Below are positions 18,756 to 27,617 of a stretch of 64,000 nucleotides of DNA, in pieces. The notes below the pieces were generated by a model. The model saw only the letters and a program-made list of their open reading frames with translations, was not told the origin of the DNA and did no database searches. The stretch is from positions 124,001 to 188,000 of the forward strand of contig NZ_UWPJ01000016.1 in NCBI RefSeq assembly GCF_900606115.1. Direction: 5' to 3'. The first letter of the stretch is position 1, and every line of letters begins with the position of its first letter. Source of the stretch: Pigmentiphaga humi (lineage in GTDB: Bacteria; Pseudomonadota; Gammaproteobacteria; Burkholderiales; Burkholderiaceae_B). The translations under genes and the position numbers were made by a program.

Positions 18756-20399
18756 ATGCTGCGCGCCCTGCATATCAACGATTTTGTCATCGTCGACCAC
18801 ACCGAAGTCGAGTTCGGCCCGGGTTTCACCGTATTTTCGGGAGAAACCGGCGCCGGGAAATCCATCCTGATCGATGCCCTGGCGCTGGCGCTGGGGGAAC
18901 GCGCCGATGCGTCGGTCCTGCGCGAGGGCGCCGCACGGGCCGAGATCAGCGCGGTGTTCGACGTTCCCGACGCGGTGCATGGCTGGCTGGCCGAGCGCGA
19001 ACTGGATACCGACAGCCTGGTGATGCGCCGCGTGATCGACGCCCAAGGCCGCAGCCGGGGCTATATCAACGGCGTGCCGGCCACGCTCACGCAATTGCGC
19101 GAACTGGGCGAACACCTGGTGGACATCCATGGCCAGCACGCCCACCAAAGCCTGCTCAAGGCCGACTCGCAGCGCGACATGCTGGACGACCACGGCGGCC
19201 ACGGCGCACTGCGAAGCGCGGTGCTGGAAGCCTGGAAAAGCTGGCGCGAGCTGGCCCGCAAGCTGGAGGCGGTCGAGCGCGATGCGTCCGCGCTGCAGCA
19301 AGAGCGCGAGCGGCTGCAATGGCAATCCGACGAACTCGACCGGCTGGCCCTGGGCGCGGGCGAATGGGAGCAATTGCAGGCCGAGCACCGCCGCCTGGCG
19401 CATGCGCAATCGCTGATCGACGGCGCCAGCCAGACCGTCGCGGCGCTGGAAGACGATGACGACGCCGCCCATGCCCGGCTGTCGGCGGCGGCCCAGCGCA
19501 TCGCCCAGCTCGCCGCCCATGACGAAGCCCTGGTGCCGGTGGCCGAAGCGCTGGAATCGGCGCGCATCGCCTTGCAGGAAGCGGTGTCCGACCTGAACAG
19601 CTACCTGGGCCGGCTGGAGCTCGATCCGCAGCGACTGGCCGAGGTCGAATCGCGCCTGCAGGCCGTGTTCGACACGGCGCGCAAATTCCGCCTGCAACCC
19701 GAGGAACTGGTCGAGCGCCATGCCACGCTGCATGCCCAGCTCGAAACGCTGAAGGAAGCCGAAGACGTCCAGGCCCTGCGCGCCAAGACCGAGGCGGCGC
19801 GCGCCGCCTACGGCGCCGCCGCCGATCAGTTGGGGCGGGCCCGCCGCAAGGCCGCCGGATCGCTGTCCAAGGCGGTTACCCAGGCGATGCAGACGCTGGC
19901 CATGGGAGGCGGCAAGTTCAACGTGGCGGTCGAGGCCGCGGCCCCCGGGCCGGGCGGGACCGACGCCATCGAGTTCCGGGTGGCCGGCCATGCCGGCACG
20001 ACGCCGCGGCCGCTTGCCAAGGTCGCCTCGGGCGGCGAACTGGCCCGCATCTCGCTGGCGCTGTCGGTGATCGCCAGCCGCGCGGCCCGCGTGCCGACGC
20101 TGATTTTCGATGAAGTCGATACGGGAATAGGCGGCGCGGTGGCCGAGGTGGTCGGCCGGCTGCTCCGCGAGCTCGGCAGCCGCCATCAAGTCCTGTGCGT
20201 GACCCACCTGCCCCAGGTCGCCGCCTGCGGCAACACGCATCTGCGGGTCGACAAGCGCCAGCAAGGCGGCGCGACCTTGTCCAACGTCAGCCAGCTCGAC
20301 CGCGGCGGCCGGGTGGACGAGATCGCGCGCATGCTGGGCGGCATCGAGATCACCGCCACCACGCGCAAGCATGCGCGGGAAATGATAGGAAACAACTGA
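18756..20399 (+). CDS. recN: DNA repair protein RecN (SMC-like ATPase)
   Basis: 547 residues. Walker A GETGAGKS lies near residue 30. Two long coiled-coil arms span roughly 150-370 (QQERERLQWQSDELDRLA). The signature LAKVASGGELARISLALS and Walker B TLIFDEVDTGIGG lie in the C-terminal head. It acts in recombinational repair of double-strand breaks. No LexA-type box was recognised upstream. GGGACC/GGTCCC hairpins follow in the gap before the convergent fur gene. Confidence 0.96.
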   Translation: MLRALHINDFVIVDHTEVEFGPGFTVFSGETGAGKSILIDALALALGERADASVLREGAARAEISAVFDVPDAVHGWLAERELDTDSLVMRRVIDAQGRSRGYINGVPATLTQLRELGEHLVDIHGQHAHQSLLKADSQRDMLDDHGGHGALRSAVLEAWKSWRELARKLEAVERDASALQQERERLQWQSDELDRLALGAGEWEQLQAEHRRLAHAQSLIDGASQTVAALEDDDDAAHARLSAAAQRIAQLAAHDEALVPVAEALESARIALQEAVSDLNSYLGRLELDPQRLAEVESRLQAVFDTARKFRLQPEELVERHATLHAQLETLKEAEDVQALRAKTEAARAAYGAAADQLGRARRKAAGSLSKAVTQAMQTLAMGGGKFNVAVEAAAPGPGGTDAIEFRVAGHAGTTPRPLAKVASGGELARISLALSVIASRAARVPTLIFDEVDTGIGGAVAEVVGRLLRELGSRHQVLCVTHLPQVAACGNTHLRVDKRQQGGATLSNVSQLDRGGRVDEIARMLGGIEITATTRKHAREMIGNN

Positions 20400-20510
20400 G
20401 GGAACGGTTCCGGCGGGGACCACGGGTCCCTGCGGACCCGGCATGGCCGGTCGCACCCGGTGCGGCCAGGAATTCCGGCGCCTGCGCGCTGGCGGGGGCG
20501 CTGCGGTGCG

Positions 20511-20930
20511 CTACCTGGTCTTGGCGCAGTTCTGGCAGATGCCGTAGAGCGACAGGGCGTGGCCCGTCAGCACGAAGTTGTGCTCCTTGGCGATATTCTG
20601 CTGGCGCTTCTCGATCTCGGGATCGAAGAATTCCTCCACCTTGCCGCAATTGGTGCATACCAGGTGGTCGTGGTGGTCGCCCTCGTTCAGCTCGAACACG
20701 GCCTTGCCGCTGTCGAACTGGCTGCGCACCAGCAGGCCGGCCTGCTCGAATTGCGTCAGAACGCGGTATACCGTGGCCAGGCCGATCTCGACGCCCTCGC
20801 CGATCAGGGCGCGGTATACATCTTCCGCGCTCATGTGGCGCACTTCGGCCTTTCTGAAAACATCCAGGATCTTGAGCCGGGGAAAGGTCGCTTTCAGGCC
20901 TATACTTTTGAGTTCGCTTTGATCTGTCAT
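20511..20930 (-). CDS. fur: ferric uptake regulator Fur
   Basis: 139 residues from ATG 20930 ([15 protein letters not shown]). A longer reading starts inside the divergent promoter region and is rejected. The winged helix covers 1-80 ([19 protein letters not shown], then LATVYRVL). The metal site [11 protein letters not shown] and the C-terminal CQNC pair are intact. With Fe2+ it represses iron acquisition genes. It is divergent from bamE, an arrangement with overlapping promoters known in several proteobacteria. Confidence 0.97.
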   Translation of the reverse strand: MTDQSELKSIGLKATFPRLKILDVFRKAEVRHMSAEDVYRALIGEGVEIGLATVYRVLTQFEQAGLLVRSQFDSGKAVFELNEGDHHDHLVCTNCGKVEEFFDPEIEKRQQNIAKEHNFVLTGHALSLYGICQNCAKTR

Positions 20931-21082
20931 TTGGGTCCCTTGGAAAGCGGTTCTTGGCAATGATGCGCTTCCAGACGCGGCCCGGCCGCCTGCTGGAAGG
21001 CCCGAAGGCGGCACCGAAATACCCGGGCGCACGTCGAGAGCTTTATGATAACGGTTTCGCCAATCAAGACGAGTCTGGATCT

Positions 21083-21610
21083 GTGCCAAACGCTCTGACT
21101 TCTATCATCCATGGCCGGGCAGGCTTCCTGCGGCGCCTGGCTCCGGCCGCTCTGCTCGGCCTGGCGGCCTGCAGCACGGTCAACAACTACGTTCCGGGCT
21201 TCATCAAGCCCTATCGGGCGGATATCCAGCAAGGCAACTGGCTGACCCAGGAGCAGATCGAGCTGCTGCGGCCCGGCATGACCCGCGAACAGGTCCGATT
21301 CGCGCTGGGCAGCCCCACGCTGACCAGCGTCTTCCATGCCGACCGCTGGGATTACCCCTATCTCTTCACGCCCGGCAACGGCCCGACCGAGGAACGGAAA
21401 TTCACCGTTTACTTCGCCGGCGACCGCCTCGAGCGCTGGAGCGGCGACCCGCAGCCTTCGCGCCAGCCCTTCCAGCAGAAAGACACGCGCAAGCCGCTGA
21501 GCGCCACGCCCGCGACGGCCAACCCCGAGGGCGCGCCGACGCCGACGGTGGACGGCAACGCCGCCCCGACCGGCCTGGACCCCAGCGCCCCTCCTTCCCC
21601 CGCTCCCTGA
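21083..21610 (+). CDS. bamE: outer membrane assembly lipoprotein BamE (SmpA/OmlA)
   Basis: About 175 residues from a GTG at 21083, chosen because it gives a short basic leader before the hydrophobic stretch; the start is uncertain and an ATG at 20954 would be too far upstream. The lipobox LLGLAAC gives a lipidated Cys. The SmpA/OmlA signature follows: [16 protein letters not shown], then DRWDYPYLF. The C-terminus is a Pro/Ala/Thr-rich tail longer than in E. coli. It belongs to the BAM complex that folds outer membrane proteins. It is divergent from fur, with dapB 13 bases downstream. Confidence 0.9.
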   Translation: MPNALTSIIHGRAGFLRRLAPAALLGLAACSTVNNYVPGFIKPYRADIQQGNWLTQEQIELLRPGMTREQVRFALGSPTLTSVFHADRWDYPYLFTPGNGPTEERKFTVYFAGDRLERWSGDPQPSRQPFQQKDTRKPLSATPATANPEGAPTPTVDGNAAPTGLDPSAPPSPAP

Positions 21611-21623
21611 GGAAACACTGCAA

Positions 21624-22427
21624 ATGCGTATTGCCATCGCCGGGGCAAACGGCCGCATGGGCCGCATGCTGATCGAAGCCGTGCTGGCCGCCCCCGACCT
21701 GGAACTGGCCGTCGCGCTGGGCCGTGCCGGCAGCGCCTCCATCGGCCGCGACGCCACCGAATTCCTGGGCCGCTCCAGCCAGGTCCTGATCACCGACGAC
21801 CTCGACGCGCTCGCCCAGGCCGACTGCCTGATCGACTTCACCCGCCCGCAGGCCACGCTGGCCCACCTCGAGGCCTGCCAGCGCCACGGCGTCAAGATGG
21901 TCATCGGCACCACCGGCTTCGACGAGGCCGGCAAGGCCGCGATCCAGGCCGCGGCCGGCAAGGTGGGCGTGGTGTTCGCGCCCAACATGAGCATAGGCGT
22001 GAACGTCACGCTCAAGCTGCTGGACATCGCGGCCCGCATCCTGAAGGACGACTACGACGTCGAGGTCTTCGAGATCCACCACAAGCACAAGGTCGATGCC
22101 CCATCCGGCACGGCGCTGAAGATGGGCGAAACGGTGGCCCAGGCCTGGGGCAAGCCGCTCGAGGAAGTCGCCGAGTGGGCGCGCCACGGCGATACCGGCG
22201 CGCGCGAGCATGGCACCATCGGCTTTTCGTCGGCCCGCGGCGGCGACGTGGTCGGCGATCACACCGTATTCTTCTGCGGCCCCGGCGAACGCCTCGAAAT
22301 CACGCACCGCTCCAGCAGCCGCGCCACCTACGCCGAAGGCAGCGTGCGCGCCGCACGCTACCTGGCCGACAAGGCCAGCGGCCTGTACGACATGCAAGCC
22401 GTGTTAGGGCTCCCCTCTACGCGCTGA
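21624..22427 (+). CDS. dapB: 4-hydroxy-tetrahydrodipicolinate reductase
   Basis: 267 residues. The nucleotide-binding loop [15 protein letters not shown] is at the N-terminus, GTTGFDEAG lies in the middle, and the catalytic [15 protein letters not shown] has the conserved His and Lys. It makes tetrahydrodipicolinate in the lysine/diaminopimelate pathway. The last four codons (PSTR) and the stop TGA at 22425-22427 come from the left arm of a palindromic repeat. The convergent cheB gene ends in the other arm. Confidence 0.97.
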   Translation: MRIAIAGANGRMGRMLIEAVLAAPDLELAVALGRAGSASIGRDATEFLGRSSQVLITDDLDALAQADCLIDFTRPQATLAHLEACQRHGVKMVIGTTGFDEAGKAAIQAAAGKVGVVFAPNMSIGVNVTLKLLDIAARILKDDYDVEVFEIHHKHKVDAPSGTALKMGETVAQAWGKPLEEVAEWARHGDTGAREHGTIGFSSARGGDVVGDHTVFFCGPGERLEITHRSSSRATYAEGSVRAARYLADKASGLYDMQAVLGLPSTR

Positions 22428-22468
22428 CGCGCGCCTCCCAAGGGGCGCGCGTCAGCGCGTAGAGAGGG
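22412..22468. repeat. palindromic repeat (family A terminal hairpin) shared by dapB and cheB stops
   Basis: Exact 21-bp arms (22415-22435 and 22444-22464, core TACGCGCTGACGCGCG) around an 8-base loop, with further C/G pairing outside across a 2-base bulge. Only the terminal hairpin of family A is present. The plus strand supplies the dapB stop (TGA 22425-22427). The minus strand supplies the cheB stop (TGA at 22454-22452). Both are preceded by the codons Ser-Thr-Arg. Confidence 0.92.
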
Positions 22469-23114
22469 GCAACACCTTTTGGCGCATTTCTACCGCCGCG
22501 AGCAGGCGTTGCGCCATTTGCGGGAGCGGCACGACGTCGTGGACGGCGCCCAGGGCGATGGCTTCGCGGGGCATGCCGAACACGACGCTGGAGGCTTCGT
22601 CCTGGGCGAGGTTGCAGGCGCCGGATTCGCGCAGCGTGAGCATGGCGCGTGCGCCGTCCTTGCCCATGCCGGTGAGCATGACCGCCACCGCCGCCGCGCC
22701 CGCGGCCTTGGCGACCGAAAGAAACAGCACTTCCACCGAAGGACGATGGCGGTTGACCGGTTCGTCTTCGGACAGTTGCGCGTAATAGCCGGCCAGCGGC
22801 AAGGCCTTGACGACCAGGTGGGCGTGGCCGGGAGCGATGTAGACACAGCCCGCCAGCAGCCGCTCGCCGTGCTCGGCTTCTTTCACGTGCAGGCGCGCAT
22901 GCTTGTCCAGGCGCTCGGCGAAGCTGCGCGTGAAGCCGGGCGGCATGTGCTGGGTGATGACGATGGGCGGCATATCGGCCGGCAGGCCTTCGAGCAGTTC
23001 GCGCAAGGCCTCGGTGCCCCCTGTCGATGCGCCGATGGCTACCAGCAGCCTGCGGTCGTAGCGGGAGGGCCGGGGCGTGCCGCCATCGGCCGCCCGGAGG
23101 ACGTGATCGATCAT
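22452..23114 (-). CDS. cheB: CheB-type protein-glutamate methylesterase domain, no receiver domain
   Basis: 220 residues, all of it the CheB catalytic domain. The serine-hydrolase triad is readable: Ser30 in [11 protein letters not shown], His56 in VITQHMPPG, Asp153 in [10 protein letters not shown]. Full CheB is about 350 residues with an N-terminal receiver; here only some 20 residues precede the catalytic fold, so it cannot be switched by phosphorylation of its own receiver. It would demethylate or deamidate chemoreceptor glutamates. cheR lies immediately upstream, 10 bases away. The last codons and stop lie in the palindrome shared with dapB. Confidence 0.9.
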   Translation of the reverse strand: MIDHVLRAADGGTPRPSRYDRRLLVAIGASTGGTEALRELLEGLPADMPPIVITQHMPPGFTRSFAERLDKHARLHVKEAEHGERLLAGCVYIAPGHAHLVVKALPLAGYYAQLSEDEPVNRHRPSVEVLFLSVAKAAGAAAVAVMLTGMGKDGARAMLTLRESGACNLAQDEASSVVFGMPREAIALGAVHDVVPLPQMAQRLLAAVEMRQKVLPLSTR

Positions 23115-23124
23115 GGAACTTCGC

Positions 23125-23997
23125 TTAAAGGGAACTGCGCATGTAGACGGTGCGGCCTTGCAGCGCGAATTTCTGCTGGCCCTGCGAAAAGTTCTCGGAG
23201 TGCCCCACGAACAGCAGGCTGCCCGGGGCCATCAGCCCCGCCATGCGCTCGACCACGCGCAACTGCGTGGTACGGTCGAAATAGATCAGCACGTTGCGGC
23301 AGAATACCGCATCGAGCGGCCCGCGCACCGGCCAGACCGCATCGAGCAGGTTGAGCTGGCGAAAACTCACCAGTGCGCGCAATTCCGGCCGCACGCCGTG
23401 AAGATCGTTTTTCTCTTCGCAGAAATAACGGCGTACCAGGGCCTGCGGCACCTTGGCCAGTTGGTCCTGCCGGTACAGGCCCTGCCGCGCGGTTCCCAGC
23501 ACGTGGGTATCCAGGTCGGTGGCGACGATGCGCACCGGCGGGGCCAGCGTGCCGAAGGCCTCGGCCGCGGTAATCGCCAGCGTCCAGGCCTCCTCGCCTG
23601 TCGAGGCGGCCGCGCACCAGATATTCAGAGGCTGGCCGCCCGGGGCCGGCGCGCGGCGCCGCAGGTAATCGGCCAGGATCTGGAAGTGATGGCTCTCTCT
23701 ATAGAAATAGGTGAGATTGGTCGTCAGCGCATTGACGAAGGACTCCCATTCGGGCGCCCCTACTCGCAAATCCTCGAGATAGGCGCTGAAGGAGGGCTTG
23801 CCGGTTGCGCGCAGGCGCCGCGCCAGCCGGCTGTAGACCATGCTGCGCTTGGCCTCCGATAGCGAAATGCCCGTGTGCTGGCGCAGCAGCGTGCGGATGC
23901 GTTCGAAGTCCTGGCTGCTGAAGGCGAATTCGGAACCGACGATCGCGTCGCCCGCCGGCGCCCGGTCTTCAGACAGGGAAGATGTTCGAAAAGTCAC
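23125..23997 (-). CDS. cheR: CheR-type chemoreceptor methyltransferase
   Basis: 290 residues from GTG 23997; no ATG is available before the conserved region and longer readings run antisense through the kinase gene. The N-terminal helical CheR domain ([20 protein letters not shown]) leads into the SAM-binding core ([19 protein letters not shown], then IVATDLD) and the signature [13 protein letters not shown]. It would methylate chemoreceptor glutamates. It precedes the receiver-less cheB and is divergent from the kinase gene with only 66 bases between starts. The main che genes lie 20 kb away. Confidence 0.9.
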   Translation of the reverse strand: MTFRTSSLSEDRAPAGDAIVGSEFAFSSQDFERIRTLLRQHTGISLSEAKRSMVYSRLARRLRATGKPSFSAYLEDLRVGAPEWESFVNALTTNLTYFYRESHHFQILADYLRRRAPAPGGQPLNIWCAAASTGEEAWTLAITAAEAFGTLAPPVRIVATDLDTHVLGTARQGLYRQDQLAKVPQALVRRYFCEEKNDLHGVRPELRALVSFRQLNLLDAVWPVRGPLDAVFCRNVLIYFDRTTQLRVVERMAGLMAPGSLLFVGHSENFSQGQQKFALQGRTVYMRSSL

Positions 23998-24063
23998 GAT
24001 CTGCCGGCCGCTGCCCAAGCTATCATTGCAGACATTATCGGCAACTGGTCGAGATTCCTTAGC

Positions 24064-25632
24064 ATGCCCCTTCGCGGCTCGCCCCCGGCGCACCATGCGG
24101 GCCCGCCCACCGGCGGCCTGCCCCGCTTCATGATGGCGGCGCCCGCTTCCGCCGGAGCCGGCGCCGACAGCCGCGATGCAACGCCGCTCGTCATCCTGTT
24201 CGTCGAGGATTCGCTGGCCGATTTCACGCTGATGCGCGCCGTGCTGGTCGATGCCGGGCTGAACGTCACCGCCCAATGCGTCGACAATGAAGCCGCCATG
24301 CGCCTGGCGCTGGCCGAGCGGTCGTGGGACGCCATCGTCAGCGACCACTCCCTGCCTGCCTTCAGCGGCCTGCGGGCGCTGAAAATCGCCAAGGAAGCCG
24401 GTTTTCGCGGCCCCTTCCTGATCGTCTCGGGCGCCATCGGCGAGGAAACCGCCGTCGAGGCCATGCGCGCCGGCGCCGACGACTACGTCATGAAGAACAA
24501 TATGCGCCGGCTGCCGCCCGCCCTGGAACGCGGGCTGCGCACGATGCGGATGCGCACCCAGCGGCTGCGCGCGGAAAGCGCGCTGGCCACCGCGCACGAC
24601 CAGCTCAACGCGATTTTCTCGGCGGCGCCGGTGGCGCTGTTCTCGATCTCGCGGGACTATACCGTGACCATGTGGAGTCCGGCGCTGGAAGACATCACCG
24701 GGCTGAACGCCGCCTATACCCTGTCCAGGCCGTTCGCGCTGCCCGAACCGGCCGACACGCATGCGCTGCTGCGCCTGATCGCGCCGGCGCTGGACGGTAC
24801 GCCGCTGCGCAGCTTGCCGTTCAGCATGCAGGTCGCCGGCGTCAAGCGGGAATTGCTGGTCTCGGCCAGCCCGCTGAGCGGCACGCCGCCCGGCGGCTGC
24901 GTCGTGGCGCTGTCCGACGTGACGCACCTGGCCCATGCCCAGGCCGAGCTGAGCCGCTCGGAGAGCCAGTTGCGCGAGCTGTCGCGCCACACCGAGCGGG
25001 TGCGCGAGAACGAACGCGCCGAGTTGGCGCGCGAGATCCATGACGATCTGGGCGCGCTGGTCACCCGCATCCGCGCCGACCTGGCGCTGGCGCGGCGCCG
25101 CTCGCGCGCGACCGACACCGCCGAGCTGCTGGACGAAGCCGAACAGATGGTCGCCTCGCTGGGCGAGGCCATCTCGCGGATCGCCCGCTCCATGCGTCCG
25201 CCGGTGCTGGACTTCGGCGTCGTCGCCGCGATCGAATGGCAGGCGCTGGATTTCGCCCGGCATACGGGCATCCCGGTCCACGTCCATACCAACCAGGACG
25301 ACCTGGCGCTGGACCTGGAACGCTCCATCGCCTTGTTCCGGATTTTCCAGGAAGCGCTGACCAACGTGTTCAAGCATGCCCAGGCCACCAGCGTGGAGGT
25401 CGATCTGTTCGCCGACGACAGCACGCTCAGCCTGGAGGTGCGCGACAACGGCATCGGACTGTCGGCCGACGCCCTGCGCAAAGACACCTCGTTCGGCCTG
25501 CGCGGCATGATGGAACGCGTCCACGGGCTGGGCGGCTGGATGGACATCGGCGGGTCGCCCAGGGGAGCCCAGTCCTTCGCGGGGACTACACTAATGATCT
25601 CGATACCGCTGATCCAGAAGATTTCCCCATGA
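24064..25632 (+). CDS. cytoplasmic hybrid REC-PAS-HisKA_3 sensor histidine kinase
   Basis: About 522 residues from ATG 24064; ATGs at 24130 and 24133 are alternatives and none has a good ribosome site. In order: a receiver domain (acidic pair E48/D49, phospho-site D94 in IVSDHSLPAF, K144), a PAS domain around 175-290, a HisKA_3 dimerisation helix with H326 in LAREIHDDLG, and a HATPase with NVFKHA and DNGIGLS. There are no membrane segments, so it senses inside the cell or through its receiver. The LuxR-type regulator gene 46 bases downstream is the likely partner. The divergent cheR-cheB pair suggests one module. Confidence 0.9.
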   Translation: MPLRGSPPAHHAGPPTGGLPRFMMAAPASAGAGADSRDATPLVILFVEDSLADFTLMRAVLVDAGLNVTAQCVDNEAAMRLALAERSWDAIVSDHSLPAFSGLRALKIAKEAGFRGPFLIVSGAIGEETAVEAMRAGADDYVMKNNMRRLPPALERGLRTMRMRTQRLRAESALATAHDQLNAIFSAAPVALFSISRDYTVTMWSPALEDITGLNAAYTLSRPFALPEPADTHALLRLIAPALDGTPLRSLPFSMQVAGVKRELLVSASPLSGTPPGGCVVALSDVTHLAHAQAELSRSESQLRELSRHTERVRENERAELAREIHDDLGALVTRIRADLALARRRSRATDTAELLDEAEQMVASLGEAISRIARSMRPPVLDFGVVAAIEWQALDFARHTGIPVHVHTNQDDLALDLERSIALFRIFQEALTNVFKHAQATSVEVDLFADDSTLSLEVRDNGIGLSADALRKDTSFGLRGMMERVHGLGGWMDIGGSPRGAQSFAGTTLMISIPLIQKISP

Positions 25633-25678
25633 ACGCCGCTGTCCCGATCCCGCTCCGAGCCTGCCCCGAGGGCGCCTC

Positions 25679-26308
25679 ATGATCCGCCTGGTGCTTGCCG
25701 ACGACCATGCCATCGTGCGCTCGGGGCTGCGCCAGATCGCCCAGGCCGAAGGCATCGCGGTAGTGGGCGAAGCGGGCGATTGCGGCGAACTGCTCGACGT
25801 GTTGCGCAAGACCGAGGCCGACGTGGTGTTGATGGACATTTCCATGCCCGGCAAGAACGGCCTGGAAGGGCTCAAGCAGGTGCGCGAACGCTGGCCCCGC
25901 ATCGCCGTGCTGATGCTCAGCATGTATCCGGAAGACCAATACGCCGTGCGCAGCGTCAAGGCCGGCGCGGCCGGCTACCTGCACAAGAATTCGCCGCCCG
26001 AGACCGTCGTCGCGGCCATACGCACGGTGGCGCGGGGCAAGAAATACATCACGCCCGAACTGGCTGAACAACTGGCCAGCCACCTCAGCCAGGGCGACGA
26101 GCGCCCGCCGCACGAATTGCTGTCCGACCGCGAGTACCAGACCATGGTGATGATCGCGTCGGGCCGCACGCTGACGCAGATCGCCGAGGAAATCTCGTTG
26201 TCGCCCAAGACCGTCTCGGTCTACCGCGCGCGCCTGCTCGAGAAGATGAAGCTCAAGAACAATGCCGAGCTGACCCACTACGCGCTCAAGCACAGGCTGG
26301 TGGAATGA
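25679..26308 (+). CDS. NarL/LuxR-family response regulator
   Basis: 209 residues. The receiver domain spans 1-120, with D8/D9 and the phospho-acceptor D53 in VVLMDISMPG and Lys in AGYLHKNS. The C-terminal LuxR helix-turn-helix reads LSDREYQTMVMIASGRTLTQ, then KTVSVYRARLLEKMKLKNN. It should be phosphorylated by the kinase encoded just upstream and bind DNA. It converges on flgL. Its targets, possibly the neighbouring flagellar genes, are inferred only from position. Confidence 0.92.
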   Translation: MIRLVLADDHAIVRSGLRQIAQAEGIAVVGEAGDCGELLDVLRKTEADVVLMDISMPGKNGLEGLKQVRERWPRIAVLMLSMYPEDQYAVRSVKAGAAGYLHKNSPPETVVAAIRTVARGKKYITPELAEQLASHLSQGDERPPHELLSDREYQTMVMIASGRTLTQIAEEISLSPKTVSVYRARLLEKMKLKNNAELTHYALKHRLVE

Positions 26309-26338
26309 ACGATATCCGCCTGCCGCCCCATCTGCCTC

Positions 26339-27550
26339 CTAGAGGTAGTTGAATATCGACATCCTGGCGATCTGCGTATAGGTCTGCTGCGCCGCTTGCA
26401 CCGTGTAGGTGCGTTTGGCCAGTTCGCCGGTCAGCGCCGTCTGGGTTTCGATATCCGATCCGACCACGCGCGACACTTCCTCTGCGAGCTGGTCGCCGCG
26501 GGCCTGGCCGGCGGTCGTGGCGGCATCGATCTCGTTGACGCGGCCGCCGATGGACGAGCGCGCTTCCTGCAGGCGGTCGAGCGCGGCTTTCAGGTTCAGG
26601 TTGGCCGCATACAGACCGTTGGCGCGGGCGCTCGACTCGGACTCGGAAGCCGGCAGGCTCAGGGCCGCGATGGCCTGGTCCAGCGTATCGAATACGCTCT
26701 GCGTGCCGGATGCGCCGAAACTGAAGGTATCGCCCTCGGCGGGCGCCCCGTCGAAGCCTATCGTGACTCCGGCCACCTCTACCGTCCGGCCGTCGCCCAA
26801 CGCACCGGTGCCGACCTCGGCGCCGCCCCCGTCCCGCACCGTGTAGGCGCCTTCGGCGCCGAACTCTACGGTGTACGGGCCGAACGCCGAGGCGTCATTC
26901 CAGGCCTGGCGGTCGGTGACCGCGCCCGAGCTGAGGACCGCGCCGCCGATGTTGGCCGCGCCGGCGCCCACCGACAGGCCGTGCAAGCCGGTGGGAATCT
27001 CGCCGAACAGGTAATTGCCGGTGAAGCTGACGTCGATCACGCGGTTGACGCCGATCTGGCTCTGGCGCACGCCCGCATCGCCCTGGTAGGCCACGCCCGC
27101 GGCGGTCTGCACGAAGGGCTGGCTGTCCCGCCGGTAGCCGGCAAAGATGTAGTTGCCGTTCTCGTCCTGGGTGTTGGCGATGCCCAGCAATTGCTCGCGC
27201 AGGCTCTTGAGGTCGGTCACGATGGATTGCCGGTCGGCCTCGTTGAGCACGCCGCCGCCCCCCTGGATAACGCGCGTCAGGGCGGACTGCAGCGTATTGC
27301 TGGCCTGCACCAGGTAGTTCTCGGTCGATTCCAGCGTGCTCTTGGCCTCGCCCTGATTCTTGATCATCTGCTCGTTGGCCTGCAGGCTGGTGGTCAGCGC
27401 CACCTCTCGGCTGGCCGCCACCGGATCGTCGGCCGGACTGAGCAGCTTGCGCTGCGACGAGAGCTGCTGGGAAACGCGCATCAGCGCGCTCTGCTGGGTA
27501 TTGAGCGCGCGAATACTGGCATCGTAGAACTGGTTGGTGCTAACTCTCAT
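26339..27550 (-). CDS. flgL: flagellar hook-associated protein 3 FlgL
   Basis: 403 residues. The flagellin-like N-terminus MRVSTNQFYDASIRALNTQQ and the helical C-terminus (GELAKRTYTVQAAQQTYTQI) are the parts that pack into the filament junction. A middle beta domain carries YTVEFGAEGAYTVRD and GAPAEGDTFSFG, alike to a part of FlgK. It forms the second hook-filament junction layer. It is last of the leftward flg run, after flgK with a short truncated repeat between them. Export would use the flagellar type III system; FlgN is the expected chaperone. Confidence 0.95.
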   Translation of the reverse strand: MRVSTNQFYDASIRALNTQQSALMRVSQQLSSQRKLLSPADDPVAASREVALTTSLQANEQMIKNQGEAKSTLESTENYLVQASNTLQSALTRVIQGGGGVLNEADRQSIVTDLKSLREQLLGIANTQDENGNYIFAGYRRDSQPFVQTAAGVAYQGDAGVRQSQIGVNRVIDVSFTGNYLFGEIPTGLHGLSVGAGAANIGGAVLSSGAVTDRQAWNDASAFGPYTVEFGAEGAYTVRDGGGAEVGTGALGDGRTVEVAGVTIGFDGAPAEGDTFSFGASGTQSVFDTLDQAIAALSLPASESESSARANGLYAANLNLKAALDRLQEARSSIGGRVNEIDAATTAGQARGDQLAEEVSRVVGSDIETQTALTGELAKRTYTVQAAQQTYTQIARMSIFNYL

Positions 27551-27580
27551 GGCGTGTCGAATCCCAATTCCGTTGGTTTC

Positions 27581-27617
27581 CTAGGGGCGCTGGGGGCGCG
27601 CGTCGGCGCGTAGGGGG
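27581..27617 (+). repeat. truncated family A repeat between flgK and flgL
   Basis: Only the last part of the family A unit is present (GGGGGCGCGCGTCGGCGCGTAGGGGG with a CTAGGGGCGCT lead). It abuts the flgK stop codon and occupies most of the 67-base flgK-flgL gap. Confidence 0.75.
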
